Part shown: positions 17,771 to 26,424 of the stretch, in pieces | How positions within the stretch are numbered: the stretch's first letter is position 1 | Layout: each line of letters begins with the position of its first letter | Origin: JBDHTQ01 sp039808765 | GTDB taxonomy: Bacteria > Pseudomonadota > Alphaproteobacteria > UBA2400 | Direction of reading: 5' to 3' | Assembly: GCA_039808765.1 (NCBI GenBank) | Contig: JBDHTQ010000004.1 | Span: 62,001 to 126,000, forward strand | DNA: 64,000 bases | Made by a program: the position numbers and the translations under genes | The notes under the pieces: generated by a model | What the model saw: only the letters and a program-made list of their open reading frames with translations | Told to the model about the DNA's origin: nothing | The model's database searches: none

Positions 17771-18361
17771 ATGAGTCAGCCGCAACAAAAAGATGTAAAC
17801 GGAAAAATGCTTACACGTGAAGAGGTGACGTCAGCCATCACGACCTTGATGGAAAAAGTGACAACTCAAACTGCTGAAGCACAAGAAAAAGTAGTGCATG
17901 ATCTCTTTGATCTCGCCGCGCAGATTGACAAGCTTTACAGTGAATTGGCCTCGATGCAGCCGCGTACACTGAAAGACGGTGAAATTCAGTCGGCGCATGA
18001 CGAATTGATGGCGGTTGTGAAGGCGACACAAGAAGCGACTTTCTCCATCATTCATGAGGCTGAGGCGCTGGAAAAGCTCTCCAAAAATTTACCGCCCGAA
18101 GCCGCAAAAGAAGTGGTTCAAAGCGTGACGCGAATTTACGAAGCGTGCGGCTTTCAAGACATTACCGGTCAGCGCATTACCAAAGTGGTCAAAACACTTA
18201 AATTCATTGAAGACCGTTTGGATGTGTTGATTCAAAATCTTGGGGTGCAATTGGGAGATGGCGATGATGTTGCGCAAGGTGAGTCCGCGTTGCTCAATGG
18301 GCCTGCTTTGCCGGGTCAAGCCATTTCACAAGATGAAATTGACAAGCTTTTGGGATTCTAG
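17771..18361 (+). CDS. cheZ: CheZ-type CheY-P phosphatase
   Basis: The 196-residue helical protein carries the CheZ active-site signature CGFQDITGQRITKVVKTL, whose Gln inserts into CheY-P to hydrolyse the phosphate. It ends in QDEIDKLLGF, equivalent to the CheY-binding C-terminal peptide of CheZ and nearly identical to the FliM N-terminal motif. Start ATG 17771 follows GGAGAGGG. It directly follows cheY. Confidence 0.88.
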   Translation: MSQPQQKDVNGKMLTREEVTSAITTLMEKVTTQTAEAQEKVVHDLFDLAAQIDKLYSELASMQPRTLKDGEIQSAHDELMAVVKATQEATFSIIHEAEALEKLSKNLPPEAAKEVVQSVTRIYEACGFQDITGQRITKVVKTLKFIEDRLDVLIQNLGVQLGDGDDVAQGESALLNGPALPGQAISQDEIDKLLGF

Positions 18362-18392
18362 TGAGGCGTGTTTTCGGACACGAGATTAAACT

Positions 18393-19280
18393 TTGGCACG
18401 TATCGCATTTATTGGTTTAGGGCAAATGGGCCTTCCTATGGCGACCAACCTTGTGATGGTGGGGCATCATGTGGTGGGGCATGATTTGCGTGCTTTACAA
18501 ATGAGTCGTTTGCAAAATGCTGGTGGCTATGTGGCTGAATCAGCAGCTGAAGCAATTAAAGACGCTAATTTTGTCATTACCTGTCTTCCTGATTTGACAG
18601 CTCTGCGCAGTTTATGGATTCAAGATCCAGACGTGCCGAAAACCGTCAACAAAGGCACGATTATTATTGATTGCTCGGCAATCGGTGTTGACGAAGCGCG
18701 CACAATTGCCAGCTATTTAGAAGCCTCGGATCTTTCTGCATTGGATGCAGCGCCGATTGGTGACCCGCGCGATGCCCGTGCCCGCATGTTGACCTTTGCG
18801 GTGGGTGGGGGGCTTGCGGCTTTTGCTGAAGCTAAGAGTATTTTGGAAGATATGGGCGAGCGTGTTATTCATGTTGGCAAGGCGGGGATGGGGATTACCA
18901 CGGCTTTGTGTGTTCAGCTCATGTCGGTGATTAATTTGGTGGGGGTTGCCGAATCTTTTGCTCTGGCTGAACGTATGGGGCTGGGCGTCGAAAAACTTTT
19001 TGAGGTAGCAGCGTTATCGCCTGGTGCATCGTGGGCCTTGGCTGAACGTTGCCCGCAATCGGGGTTAGTACCCCATGCACCAAGTAATAATCTTTACGAA
19101 GAAGGTTTAGCTGCTGCTCAAATTCTAAAGCAGCTACGCCAGCTGGACCATTCAATTCAAAAGGTTGAAGCGCGGGCACACTTGACGCAAGGGGCATTAG
19201 CTTTATATAGCGAGTTTTGTCTAACCAAGGACCCCCAGCTTGATTTTTCTGCCATAATTCAGCTCTTGCGTCGGCGTTAG
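18393..19280 (+). CDS. Beta-hydroxyacid dehydrogenase-like, catalytic Lys missing
   Basis: The 295-residue protein has the N-terminal Rossmann motif IGLGQMGLPMATNL of the 3-hydroxyisobutyrate dehydrogenase / 6-phosphogluconate dehydrogenase family, plus the all-helical C-terminal domain. The substrate motif PVSGG is replaced by APIGDP. In the segment normally GxGxxxKxxNN the sequence is GMGITTALCVQ, so the catalytic Lys is Ala171. It probably lacks standard dehydrogenase activity or acts on another substrate. TTG 18393 is the only usable start, since a stop lies just upstream, and its ribosome-binding site is weak. It lies 31 bases after cheZ. Confidence 0.75.
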   Translation: MARIAFIGLGQMGLPMATNLVMVGHHVVGHDLRALQMSRLQNAGGYVAESAAEAIKDANFVITCLPDLTALRSLWIQDPDVPKTVNKGTIIIDCSAIGVDEARTIASYLEASDLSALDAAPIGDPRDARARMLTFAVGGGLAAFAEAKSILEDMGERVIHVGKAGMGITTALCVQLMSVINLVGVAESFALAERMGLGVEKLFEVAALSPGASWALAERCPQSGLVPHAPSNNLYEEGLAAAQILKQLRQLDHSIQKVEARAHLTQGALALYSEFCLTKDPQLDFSAIIQLLRRR

Positions 19281-19416
19281 CGCCTGATCTTAATAGATGT
19301 TAAGGGGTTGTCATGTATGATAGGCTCAGCTATCAATGGTTATTGATAAGCATCACACATGAAGGGGGGCCATTTTACGGCCTGTCTCTGGCATAAATTA
19401 TGTAGAGGTTAAGCAC

Positions 19417-19878
19417 ATGAAGTCGCCTTATTTTGATACTGTTGGTTTAATTGAACGTTTGCACCGTACATTTATGGAAGCATTACAAAACGCCCTTAAT
19501 TCGCGTGGTATTTTGGATATTAGTAACGTTCAGGCGATGATCCTTTATAATATTGGTAATGATGAGATGACAGTGGGTGAGTTGACGGCGCGTGGCTATT
19601 ACCATGGTACCAATGTTTCTTATAATTTGGAACAAATGGTAACTGCAGGTTATTTGGAAAGAGAGCGTTCTACCCATGATCGTCGTTCGGTGCGGGTGCG
19701 CTTAACCGATAAGGGGCTGAAACTGCGGGATACTTTGGCAGAAGTTTTTGAAAAACAGGTCTCAAATCTTGGCCGCGCGTATCTTGAAGAATCGGCGCTG
19801 GCTGGTATTAATGAAACACTGAAACGGCTTGAGCGTTTCTGGCTCAATGCCTCGCAGTACGACAAATTTCCGATTTAG
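19417..19878 (+). CDS. ldtR: MarR-family regulator LdtR
   Basis: The 153-residue winged-helix regulator contains DEMTVGELTARGYYHGTNVS (recognition helix) and LERERSTHDRRSVRVRLTDKG (wing, MarR signature). It closely resembles alphaproteobacterial LdtR, which activates an L,D-transpeptidase gene and osmotic-tolerance functions. The L,D-transpeptidase gene lies 199 bases downstream, which supports this name. Regulation of the neighbour is inferred from that context. Confidence 0.82.
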   Translation: MKSPYFDTVGLIERLHRTFMEALQNALNSRGILDISNVQAMILYNIGNDEMTVGELTARGYYHGTNVSYNLEQMVTAGYLERERSTHDRRSVRVRLTDKGLKLRDTLAEVFEKQVSNLGRAYLEESALAGINETLKRLERFWLNASQYDKFPI

Positions 19879-20077
19879 TCTTTTTGCTTTCTTCTTAGCG
19901 TTTCCATTTTCTTGGTGTGGTCATGTTGTGGCTTTTTAAGCGGACAAATGATCGCGTTCGGACATATTGAACTTTATTGTCTTTCAAGCTGTTTAAGTAA
20001 GGATTAAGCATGTAGCGATATTGTTCTCCCAGAGGTGCTGCATTCGTGCGCCAAGAATGGGAATGAGAGGGTGAAAG

Positions 20078-21772
20078 ATGAATCGTTTAAGCGCAACCTG
20101 TGCTGCTGGTTTGTTTTCTTTGGTTTTGGTTGCCGGGATAACAATTCAGCCGGTTTATTCGTATGCTGAATCAGCGATACAAACAGCCTTGGTTTCACCG
20201 AGTGTGCAAGTTGGTGATGCGATTCTTGATCGTGCAGCGCTTCAGGCTGTTTACGGCACCCGTAACTATGAACCTCTGTGGATTGAAAAGGGAAAGATAC
20301 GCGATCGCGCAAAGACAATTATTGCGGTACTAACCAATGCGCGCGTGCATGGGTTAAATACAGAAGATTATAATTTATCGCTAATTCTTAGGCGTGTAGA
20401 TCAAAAACAATCAACAGCAGATCTCGTGGTGCTTGATCTATTGCTGACCGACGGCTTGATGCGTTATGCCAGTGATGTGCGGGGCGGGCGAGTTAATCCG
20501 CGCCAACTCGCGGGTGAGAAATACATTCGTCAGCAGATCATTGATCCGGTTGAAATTGTTTTGCAAGCGGCAGAAGCACCTGATTTAGAAGGTTTTTTGG
20601 CGCAGCTACCACCCCATACGGCACTTTATCAATCTCAGCTCAAGGCACTTGAAGCGTTGCGTGCCATGCCCGATTGGGTGCCTATCGCTACGGGTCCTAA
20701 ACTGCAAAAGGGACAAACATCGTCACGCGTGGAAACATTGCGCCAGCGGTTGTTCGCCACTGGCGAGCTTATGGATGCAGACGTGACTGGCACGACGTAT
20801 GACCAAAAGCTTTTTGACGCTGTGAAAGCCTATCAAATCCGTAATGGATTGGATGCTGACGGTGTGATTGGCGCGAGCACATTGACAATGCTCAATATTC
20901 CGCGTTCAGAGCGCATTGATCAGGTTATTGCCAATATGGAGCGCCAACGCTGGTTGCCGCAAAGTTTGGGGGGCCGCCACGTTTTGGTCAATGTGCCTGC
21001 GTATGAACTTTTTGCGGTTACAAATAATAATGTCGATTTGCACATGAAGACGATTGTTGGTCGCCCTGATCGTCCAACGCCATTGTTTGCTGATCTGATT
21101 CGCTACGTCGAGTTTAATCCGACGTGGGGTGTTCCTCCGACGATTGCTAAAAAAGATGTGCTCCCCCATCTAAGACAGGATCCCGGTTATGCGCTTGAGC
21201 ACAAAAATGTGCGTATTTATCGCGATGGAGTGGAAATTGATCCTTATTCAGTCGATTGGAATGCAGCCAACATTGGGCGCTACACTCTGCGTGCGCCCCC
21301 TGGTCCGCGCAATCCTTTGGGACAGGTCAAGTTTCTTTTCCCTAACCGTTTTGATGTTTATCTCCATGATACGTCAGAGCGCAATAAATTTGCTTTAACC
21401 GAGCGTGACTTAAGCTCGGGGTGTGTTCGTGTAAATGATCCGGCGGCCCTGTCCAATTGGCTGCTCAGCGATAAGGATGGTTGGAGTGATGAAAAGCGTG
21501 TCAGTATTCTGAAAAGCGAAAGACAGACCCGCCTTTCAATGAATAAGCCTGTGCCGGTATGGTTAACCTACACAACTGCGTGGATGGATGGTGATGGCCA
21601 TCCTGTCTTCCGACCGGATATCTACAGTTATGACGATGACTTGGTTCACGCCATTGAAGCCACAACTCAGCGCAAGCGTTGGTTGGTAGTATCGATGGTT
21701 CGGGCTGAAAACGACGAGGCTCCGGTTGATACGCTTGCTGATGATAAAGAGGTTCCGCAAGCAGCTCCATAG
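20078..21772 (+). CDS. L,D-transpeptidase, YcbB/LdtD-like
   Basis: This periplasmic enzyme makes 3-3 cross-links in peptidoglycan. The 564-residue precursor has a signal peptide (residues 1-30), an N-terminal scaffold domain, a peptidoglycan-binding domain (VETLRQRLFATGEL ... AVKAYQIRNGLDADGVIGASTL), and the YkuD catalytic domain with YLHDTSERNKF and the catalytic SSGCVRV (Cys nucleophile). The C-terminal tail is acidic and repeat-free. It is probably controlled by the adjacent ldtR and ends in a strong terminator. Confidence 0.92.
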   Translation: MNRLSATCAAGLFSLVLVAGITIQPVYSYAESAIQTALVSPSVQVGDAILDRAALQAVYGTRNYEPLWIEKGKIRDRAKTIIAVLTNARVHGLNTEDYNLSLILRRVDQKQSTADLVVLDLLLTDGLMRYASDVRGGRVNPRQLAGEKYIRQQIIDPVEIVLQAAEAPDLEGFLAQLPPHTALYQSQLKALEALRAMPDWVPIATGPKLQKGQTSSRVETLRQRLFATGELMDADVTGTTYDQKLFDAVKAYQIRNGLDADGVIGASTLTMLNIPRSERIDQVIANMERQRWLPQSLGGRHVLVNVPAYELFAVTNNNVDLHMKTIVGRPDRPTPLFADLIRYVEFNPTWGVPPTIAKKDVLPHLRQDPGYALEHKNVRIYRDGVEIDPYSVDWNAANIGRYTLRAPPGPRNPLGQVKFLFPNRFDVYLHDTSERNKFALTERDLSSGCVRVNDPAALSNWLLSDKDGWSDEKRVSILKSERQTRLSMNKPVPVWLTYTTAWMDGDGHPVFRPDIYSYDDDLVHAIEATTQRKRWLVVSMVRAENDEAPVDTLADDKEVPQAAP

Positions 21773-21821
21773 CCTTTCGTCAAGTTCTTTATTTTAACCC
21801 CCTCTTTTGCACAAAAAATCT

Positions 21822-21882
21822 ATCTGTACCAAAGAGTTATCCTTTTTTGTTAAAGGAGACTCTACTGGTACAGATTTTTTTT
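21822..21882 (+). terminator. Strong intrinsic terminator after L,D-transpeptidase gene
   Basis: ATCTGTACCA (21822-21831) pairs perfectly with TGGTACAGAT (21866-21875), an inner AGAGT/ACTCT arm extends the hairpin, and eight T residues follow. It occupies much of the 311-base gap between the L,D-transpeptidase and DUF882 genes; I see nothing else in that gap. Confidence 0.9.
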
Positions 21883-22083
21883 AATTGAGTAATAAGAAAA
21901 ACACTCGTACAAGAAGGGCGTGCCGCGATCTGAAAGAATGGCATCTGTAAAGAAAATCAAAGTCGGGCAAAGACTGTAAAGGACATGATGAAGTATTCCA
22001 ATCCTTACCAACTTTGCGCGTTGTCTTTAGCGGAGTAAATGAATGCTTCCGCTCTCCTTCAAGAGGACTATACAGGAACACTC

Positions 22084-22716
22084 ATGATTGAAAGTTTGAA
22101 ATTGACTGACAGTTCGTCTGTCTCTCGGCGTGGTTTCTTGCAATTTGGTCTTAAAACCGCTGCCAGTGTTGCGCTTGTTTCATCAACCCTAACTGCAGGT
22201 CTTCTTCCCACTGAAGCCGCAATGGCTGCAGAGTTTTCCGCCGGAATGGAGCGGATTGCTGGTCAAATCGGTGGTAATCGCCGCCTTTCGTTTAAAAACA
22301 CGCATACGGGGGAACGTCTGGTCACAACGTTTTGGCGTGGTGGTGGGTATGACCAGTCGGCGTTGGACGAAATTAATTACATCATGCGCGATTTTCGCTC
22401 AGGTGATCTTCATCTCATCAATACGGGCCTGCTGAACCTGCTTACAATTTTACGTCACAAGCTGGGTACGGATATTCCTGTTAATATCATTTCAGGTTAT
22501 CGCTCACCTAAGACCAATGCCATGTTGCGCTCAAGCAGTGATGGTGTGGCGCGCCGTAGTTTCCATATGCAAGGTATGGCCATTGACGTGCGGATGCCGG
22601 GAATTGCCACCTCTGGGATTGCTAATACAGCTCGCGGACTGGGCTTAGGTGGCGTGGGCTATTATAGCGATAGCGATTTTGTCCATGTTGATGTTGGACC
22701 AAAGCGTACATGGTAG
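22084..22716 (+). CDS. Tat-exported DUF882 (YcbK-like) putative peptidase
   Basis: The 210-residue precursor has a twin-arginine signal (SRRGFLQFG followed by a hydrophobic stretch), so it is exported folded. The mature part has the DUF882 / peptidase M15-like pattern: ISGYRSPKTNAMLR, SFHMQGMAIDVRMPG and DFVHVDVG, giving the His-Asp-His zinc site of D-Ala-D-Ala carboxypeptidase relatives. It probably trims peptidoglycan peptides. ATG 22084 is chosen because AGGAA lies six bases upstream. The neighbouring L,D-transpeptidase suggests a cell-wall remodelling pair. Confidence 0.85.
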   Translation: MIESLKLTDSSSVSRRGFLQFGLKTAASVALVSSTLTAGLLPTEAAMAAEFSAGMERIAGQIGGNRRLSFKNTHTGERLVTTFWRGGGYDQSALDEINYIMRDFRSGDLHLINTGLLNLLTILRHKLGTDIPVNIISGYRSPKTNAMLRSSSDGVARRSFHMQGMAIDVRMPGIATSGIANTARGLGLGGVGYYSDSDFVHVDVGPKRTW

Positions 22717-22740
22717 TTGCTGTTTATTCAGCTGACAAAT

Positions 22741-22770
22741 GGCCGGATTGCACCCGGCCGTTGTTATTTT
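22741..22770 (+). terminator. Intrinsic terminator after DUF882 gene
   Basis: GGCCGG (22741-22746) pairs with CCGGCC (22754-22759), followed by a T-rich run TTGTTATTTT. Confidence 0.75.
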
Positions 22771-22782
22771 AAAATCATGGTT

Positions 22783-23673
22783 TTAAGGCAAGGGGATTTC
22801 TGAAACAGGGGTGCCTTTTCGGCGAATAATCACCATCCAACCTGCAAGGCAAACACACAAAAGCCCCAAGCATATGCGCAGCGTAAGCGGCTCATGGAAC
22901 ATAAATGTTCCATAAACAAGCATCCAGAAAATTTGTGTGTATTGTAATGACGAAAAGTGTGGTGCAGTCATATGCTTTAACGCCAAGTAATAGCTGCAAT
23001 TCGCGGTACCGACGACGAGTCCAATCGTCATAACCCAAAACATTTGTAATGATGTAATCGGCTGCCAGTCACCCATGGCGGCAAAATTCATGATGACCTG
23101 CATTGTGGCGACGGGAATCAGTAAGACTGCGCCTGTATCACTGCGGCCTGCTCGACGCATGATAATGAGCGAAAGAGCGCCAAAAAACCCCACGCCAAAA
23201 CCTGTCAAGTGGGCTACAGAAAATGTGCGGATATGGGGGTTCATCGCGATCAGAACCCCGAAAAACCCGATTAAGACAGCCGCAATTTGTCGGGGCCGTA
23301 AATATTCTTTGAGAAAAATTGCGCTCAAAACCAAGGCCCACAGCGGGGTTGTAAAAAACAGGGTGTAACACTCGGCCAAAGGCAGTCGGGTAAGTGTGTA
23401 ATTAACGCATGCGACATCGGCTACGGCACAAAAGCAATAAAACAACAACCGATATGGGTGTGCGGTGTGTAATCCATTCCACTCGCGGTTGACGTGAGTC
23501 ATCCATAAAATGGGAATAAGGGTGAATAATTCATACAAGAAGGCTAACTGAAATTGCCCCAGCCCTTGCATCATGAGATATCGCCCTAACGCATCCGCTG
23601 TACTGTAGCCAAAAAAGGTAAACAGCGCAAAGCCCAGGCTTAAAAGCGGCAGACGGAGCGTAAGGAGAGCCAT
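22783..23673 (-). CDS. EamA/DMT-family permease
   Basis: This is an inner-membrane transporter of about 296 residues with ten predicted membrane helices in two five-helix EamA repeats. The second repeat begins around the FSVAHLTGFGVGFFGALSL segment. The FLKEYLRPRQIAAVLIGFFG segment is the typical end of repeat 1 (glycine-rich helix after an acidic loop). It is probably an exporter of metabolites or amino acids; the substrate is unknown. ATG 23673 and an in-frame TTG at 23697 are alternative starts. It is convergent with the DUF882 gene. Confidence 0.85.
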   Translation of the reverse strand: MALLTLRLPLLSLGFALFTFFGYSTADALGRYLMMQGLGQFQLAFLYELFTLIPILWMTHVNREWNGLHTAHPYRLLFYCFCAVADVACVNYTLTRLPLAECYTLFFTTPLWALVLSAIFLKEYLRPRQIAAVLIGFFGVLIAMNPHIRTFSVAHLTGFGVGFFGALSLIIMRRAGRSDTGAVLLIPVATMQVIMNFAAMGDWQPITSLQMFWVMTIGLVVGTANCSYYLALKHMTAPHFSSLQYTQIFWMLVYGTFMFHEPLTLRICLGLLCVCLAGWMVIIRRKGTPVSEIPLP

Positions 23674-23875
23674 AGAAAAACCAAGTACAGCTAACAAGCA
23701 TGTGGGCCGATAATCGGTTGGTTATGTGCATGAAAAACATTTTACCAACCTTAAAATATTCTTACGCGAACAGCTTAAGAAAGACTAAAGAGATTGGTCA
23801 ACTGCGCTCTTCGTCGTCGGATTACAGCCGAGCGCAGTAACAAAGTGTAGGGTGGTTTTTATAGGCTTGTTGCTG

Positions 23876-24451
23876 CTAATCCATTTTCTGCATGCTTGTT
23901 TTAAGGCGATTTATGCCTTCCCATGCAGATCTCTTGGTTATGCCTTCGGGAAATTTGCCTGTCTCAATCATTACCATTAAATCTCGTAGGTTCAATTTTT
24001 CTGTTTTAACACGTGCTAGCGTTTTCTTACCTGTACGAGGTGATATACTTTGTTTGAATGCAATCAGCTCAATCCGCTTCTCCGAACCCTTTCTACCTTG
24101 GCAAATACGACCGAGCTTATAAAATCTCTCGCTAACTGAACAATTTTTCTCCACCGCGGTCGTTTGTGAACGCTTTCGCAAACGGTTAAGCATGGTCGTG
24201 GCTGCGGCTTTATTGATGCCGCGAGGCAGCTGTTCCGTCTCGATCATGTGGCTCAAAGCATTCATTGTAACTGTTGCGGTGGTACAAATCCTTTTCTCTT
24301 TTGTGCCATCAGCACCATGGGGTTGATGGCACATAAAAATCAAAGTTACTTTCGGTTGATCACAATCTGAAGTGGGGCCTATCACTTTTCCCATGCGGGC
24401 CATAAAACCGGGAGGATTATCGTTATTTTTAAATGTAGTGTGTGTATTCAT
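23876..24451 (-). CDS. Hypothetical protein with internal duplication
   Basis: I do not recognise this 191-residue, basic protein. It consists mainly of two copies of a roughly 58-residue unit, at about residues 34-93 and 126-184. Each unit starts with a strand-like KVTLIF / RIELIAF, has a variable loop, and ends in a helical part with MIETEQLPRGINKAAAT / MIETGKFPEGITKRSAW and NRLR / NRLK. The pattern (strands, then a helix-turn-helix-like end with Lys/Arg) could suggest nucleic-acid binding, but this is only inference. It lies downstream of the NDK-like gene beyond a terminator. Confidence 0.65.
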   Translation of the reverse strand: MNTHTTFKNNDNPPGFMARMGKVIGPTSDCDQPKVTLIFMCHQPHGADGTKEKRICTTATVTMNALSHMIETEQLPRGINKAAATTMLNRLRKRSQTTAVEKNCSVSERFYKLGRICQGRKGSEKRIELIAFKQSISPRTGKKTLARVKTEKLNLRDLMVMIETGKFPEGITKRSAWEGINRLKTSMQKMD

Positions 24452-24527
24452 AAATAGCTCGTCATCATCGGGGTTGAGCGGGATTACTCAAGGTTGCTTT
24501 TATTCAAAACTAAGTGAAAAAAGCAAC

Positions 24528-24558
24528 AAAAAAAACCCCCGAGGAACAAACCTCGGGG
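24528..24558 (-). terminator. Intrinsic terminator after NDK-like gene
   Basis: CCCCGAGG (24537-24544) and CCTCGGGG (24551-24558) form an 8-bp GC-rich stem. On the minus strand it is followed by a run of eight or more T. Confidence 0.9.
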
Positions 24559-24587
24559 TAGACGTAACGTAATGTGTTGATTTGTGA

Positions 24588-25628
24588 TTAAGCTGCCTGC
24601 TGTAAATTAAGCTTAAGACCTGCTTGCTGCATAAGGGTAAGTGCGTCACTTGTGTTTTTTTCTTCCGTTGCTTCAAAGGCAGAAGTGTTTTTGCCATTCA
24701 AACTGATCGGACAGTCTTGCACGATGGATTGAAGTGTTTGCGAGTCGGTTGCTGACTGTAATCTGCTGCCCAACAAGAATGTGGAGACAGCCTGCGAATC
24801 ACTTAACGAAGCTCCCGAGAAGCGGCACAGCTCTGCCAGTCCCTCGATTGGACCCGCCGACAAATGAACACCATTGACTCCTTGTGAGACCTCTTCAAGC
24901 CCAAGTTGTTCTTTTTGTTCAAGGAACAAACGGCGCAGACTGCCAGCATTGGCTTTTTCTGGATTTGTCGTGCCGATCAAATCGTTGCGCGCTACACTCC
25001 AGTCCGTGTTGGTCACGAGACGAAACGTGACGATGGAGCGGCCCGCCTGAACAAAATGCTCCAATTGACGGGGGTGAAACGCATTGATGAGGTAGTGGGT
25101 TTGCCCATCCCATTTTACAGGAATGCAGTATGTGCCGCCCGCAAGTTTGGTGATTTGGGCATTTTGGCAAAGCAAGTCCAACGATTCTGCATTCATGAAC
25201 GGAAATTTTCGCAAAAATTCAAAAGACCCCAGAGGCTTGGCTTCTTCTACGGTCATACCAAATTTTTCTTTGAAGGTGTTTTTAGCGGTGTCAGACAATG
25301 AAGCGAGCGCATTGTTGCTTAAGCGATTGATCACACCATAGTGAGACGCAATGGCTCCACTTTCCTTCATGTATTGAGCGCCAAGCAAGTTAACTTCGAG
25401 AATTGTCATGCCAAACTTTTCAAGGCTTGAAAAAACGAGATCAAGAACGGCAGAGAGGTTGGTTTTGCCGTTGGAAGGTTTGGTGATTTCAGGTTTGATG
25501 AAAAAAAGCATTTCATTTTTATACGACTGCGGGGAAATGCCTGAGGATTGGTAAAGCGATACGCGACCGGTCGCGGTTGTTTGCGCGGCTGTTATCGCAT
25601 TGATGATTTTGCTTTTGAGTTCTTGCAC
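24588..25628 (-). CDS. Highly divergent, enlarged nucleoside-diphosphate-kinase-like protein
   Basis: The 346-residue protein contains scattered NDP kinase signatures: FFIKPE (residues about 42-47, family IKPDA-type), ARNDLIGTTNPEKANAGSLR (about 213-232, family RxxxGATNPxxAxPGTIR) and NGVHLSAGPIEGLAE (about 252-266, family NxxHGSDSxExAxRE, with the phosphorylated His). A roughly 130-residue insertion separates the first two, and a C-terminal tail of about 80 residues follows; normal NDK is about 140 residues. Start GTG 25628 has GGGAG upstream. It may be an active kinase or a repurposed NDK fold; activity is not certain. Confidence 0.65.
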   Translation of the reverse strand: MQELKSKIINAITAAQTTATGRVSLYQSSGISPQSYKNEMLFFIKPEITKPSNGKTNLSAVLDLVFSSLEKFGMTILEVNLLGAQYMKESGAIASHYGVINRLSNNALASLSDTAKNTFKEKFGMTVEEAKPLGSFEFLRKFPFMNAESLDLLCQNAQITKLAGGTYCIPVKWDGQTHYLINAFHPRQLEHFVQAGRSIVTFRLVTNTDWSVARNDLIGTTNPEKANAGSLRRLFLEQKEQLGLEEVSQGVNGVHLSAGPIEGLAELCRFSGASLSDSQAVSTFLLGSRLQSATDSQTLQSIVQDCPISLNGKNTSAFEATEEKNTSDALTLMQQAGLKLNLQQAA

Positions 25629-25843
25629 GATATATCTCCCAACATGCGATTTTCTTTGGCAAAAGGGGTTCCGTTGCCTGCGCTGTTTTAGCCTTACCAA
25701 TGGCTATGTTCAAGCAAAAAAAGATAAAAAAATCAGCAAAAATCAGCTTGTATCTATTTTCAGAAATCAGTTGATTCCACGGGCGGCGGTAAGTTAGGAT
25801 GCTTCGTATCGTATGGAAATAATTTTTTAAGTGGTGATTAAAC

Positions 25844-26362
25844 ATGGATATTAAACAGCGTAATCGCTATATGGATGGAATATGTTATAGTTGGCTCGCC
25901 GGAGGTGTGCTTGGAGCAGGTTCGGTCTTGGCGAACTTTTGTTGTCTTGCCCAGCAGCTTGTTGGTCAAAGGGACCCTCCTGTGGGCGTATCGTTTGCGC
26001 TTATGGCGCTGGGGGGGGCGTGTCTTTACTCAGCCTACGCGCTTTGCTTTCTTCCCAAACGATTAAGAGAGGCCAAAATTGTTAATATTTTGCCTGATCC
26101 TTCAGCATGCAAATCTCTCCAACGCTATACATTTGGCTATCTGGCTGCCGCAGTCACTGTAGCTGCTCTCAGTGGCTGTAATTATGCGACAACCGGTCGT
26201 TTCTGGAATATATTTGACGCGCCGACCACTCCATTTCGTCATTTAGGGAATAATATTACACCATCCCTAATACCTGAACTGTCTAGGGTACTGTTCGCGA
26301 ATAACGCCGATGGGGTCGATCCGAAAAAAACAATTGTTGCACGCTTGCCGTCAATGTCGTAG
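25844..26362 (+). CDS. Hypothetical membrane protein
   Basis: No family recognised. The 172-residue protein has hydrophobic segments near residues 15-35, 47-68 and 96-113, and a Cys-rich first half (CYS, FCC, ACLY). The last 50 residues are soluble. It is preceded by GTGGTG with no strong ribosome-binding site. The next gene, 62 bases downstream, is another unknown membrane protein, so the two may form a small operon of lineage-specific genes. Confidence 0.5.
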   Translation: MDIKQRNRYMDGICYSWLAGGVLGAGSVLANFCCLAQQLVGQRDPPVGVSFALMALGGACLYSAYALCFLPKRLREAKIVNILPDPSACKSLQRYTFGYLAAAVTVAALSGCNYATTGRFWNIFDAPTTPFRHLGNNITPSLIPELSRVLFANNADGVDPKKTIVARLPSMS

Positions 26363-26424
26363 AAGGTTGGCGTTTTTTGTGTTCTATGGATTTCTTTTTT
26401 TTATAATCAGGGTGAATAACTAAA

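Noticed and set aside
18393..18410. TGGCACGTATCGCA resembling a sigma-54 promoter
   Set aside because: It lies in the coding start of the dehydrogenase-like gene and lacks the correct -12 element.
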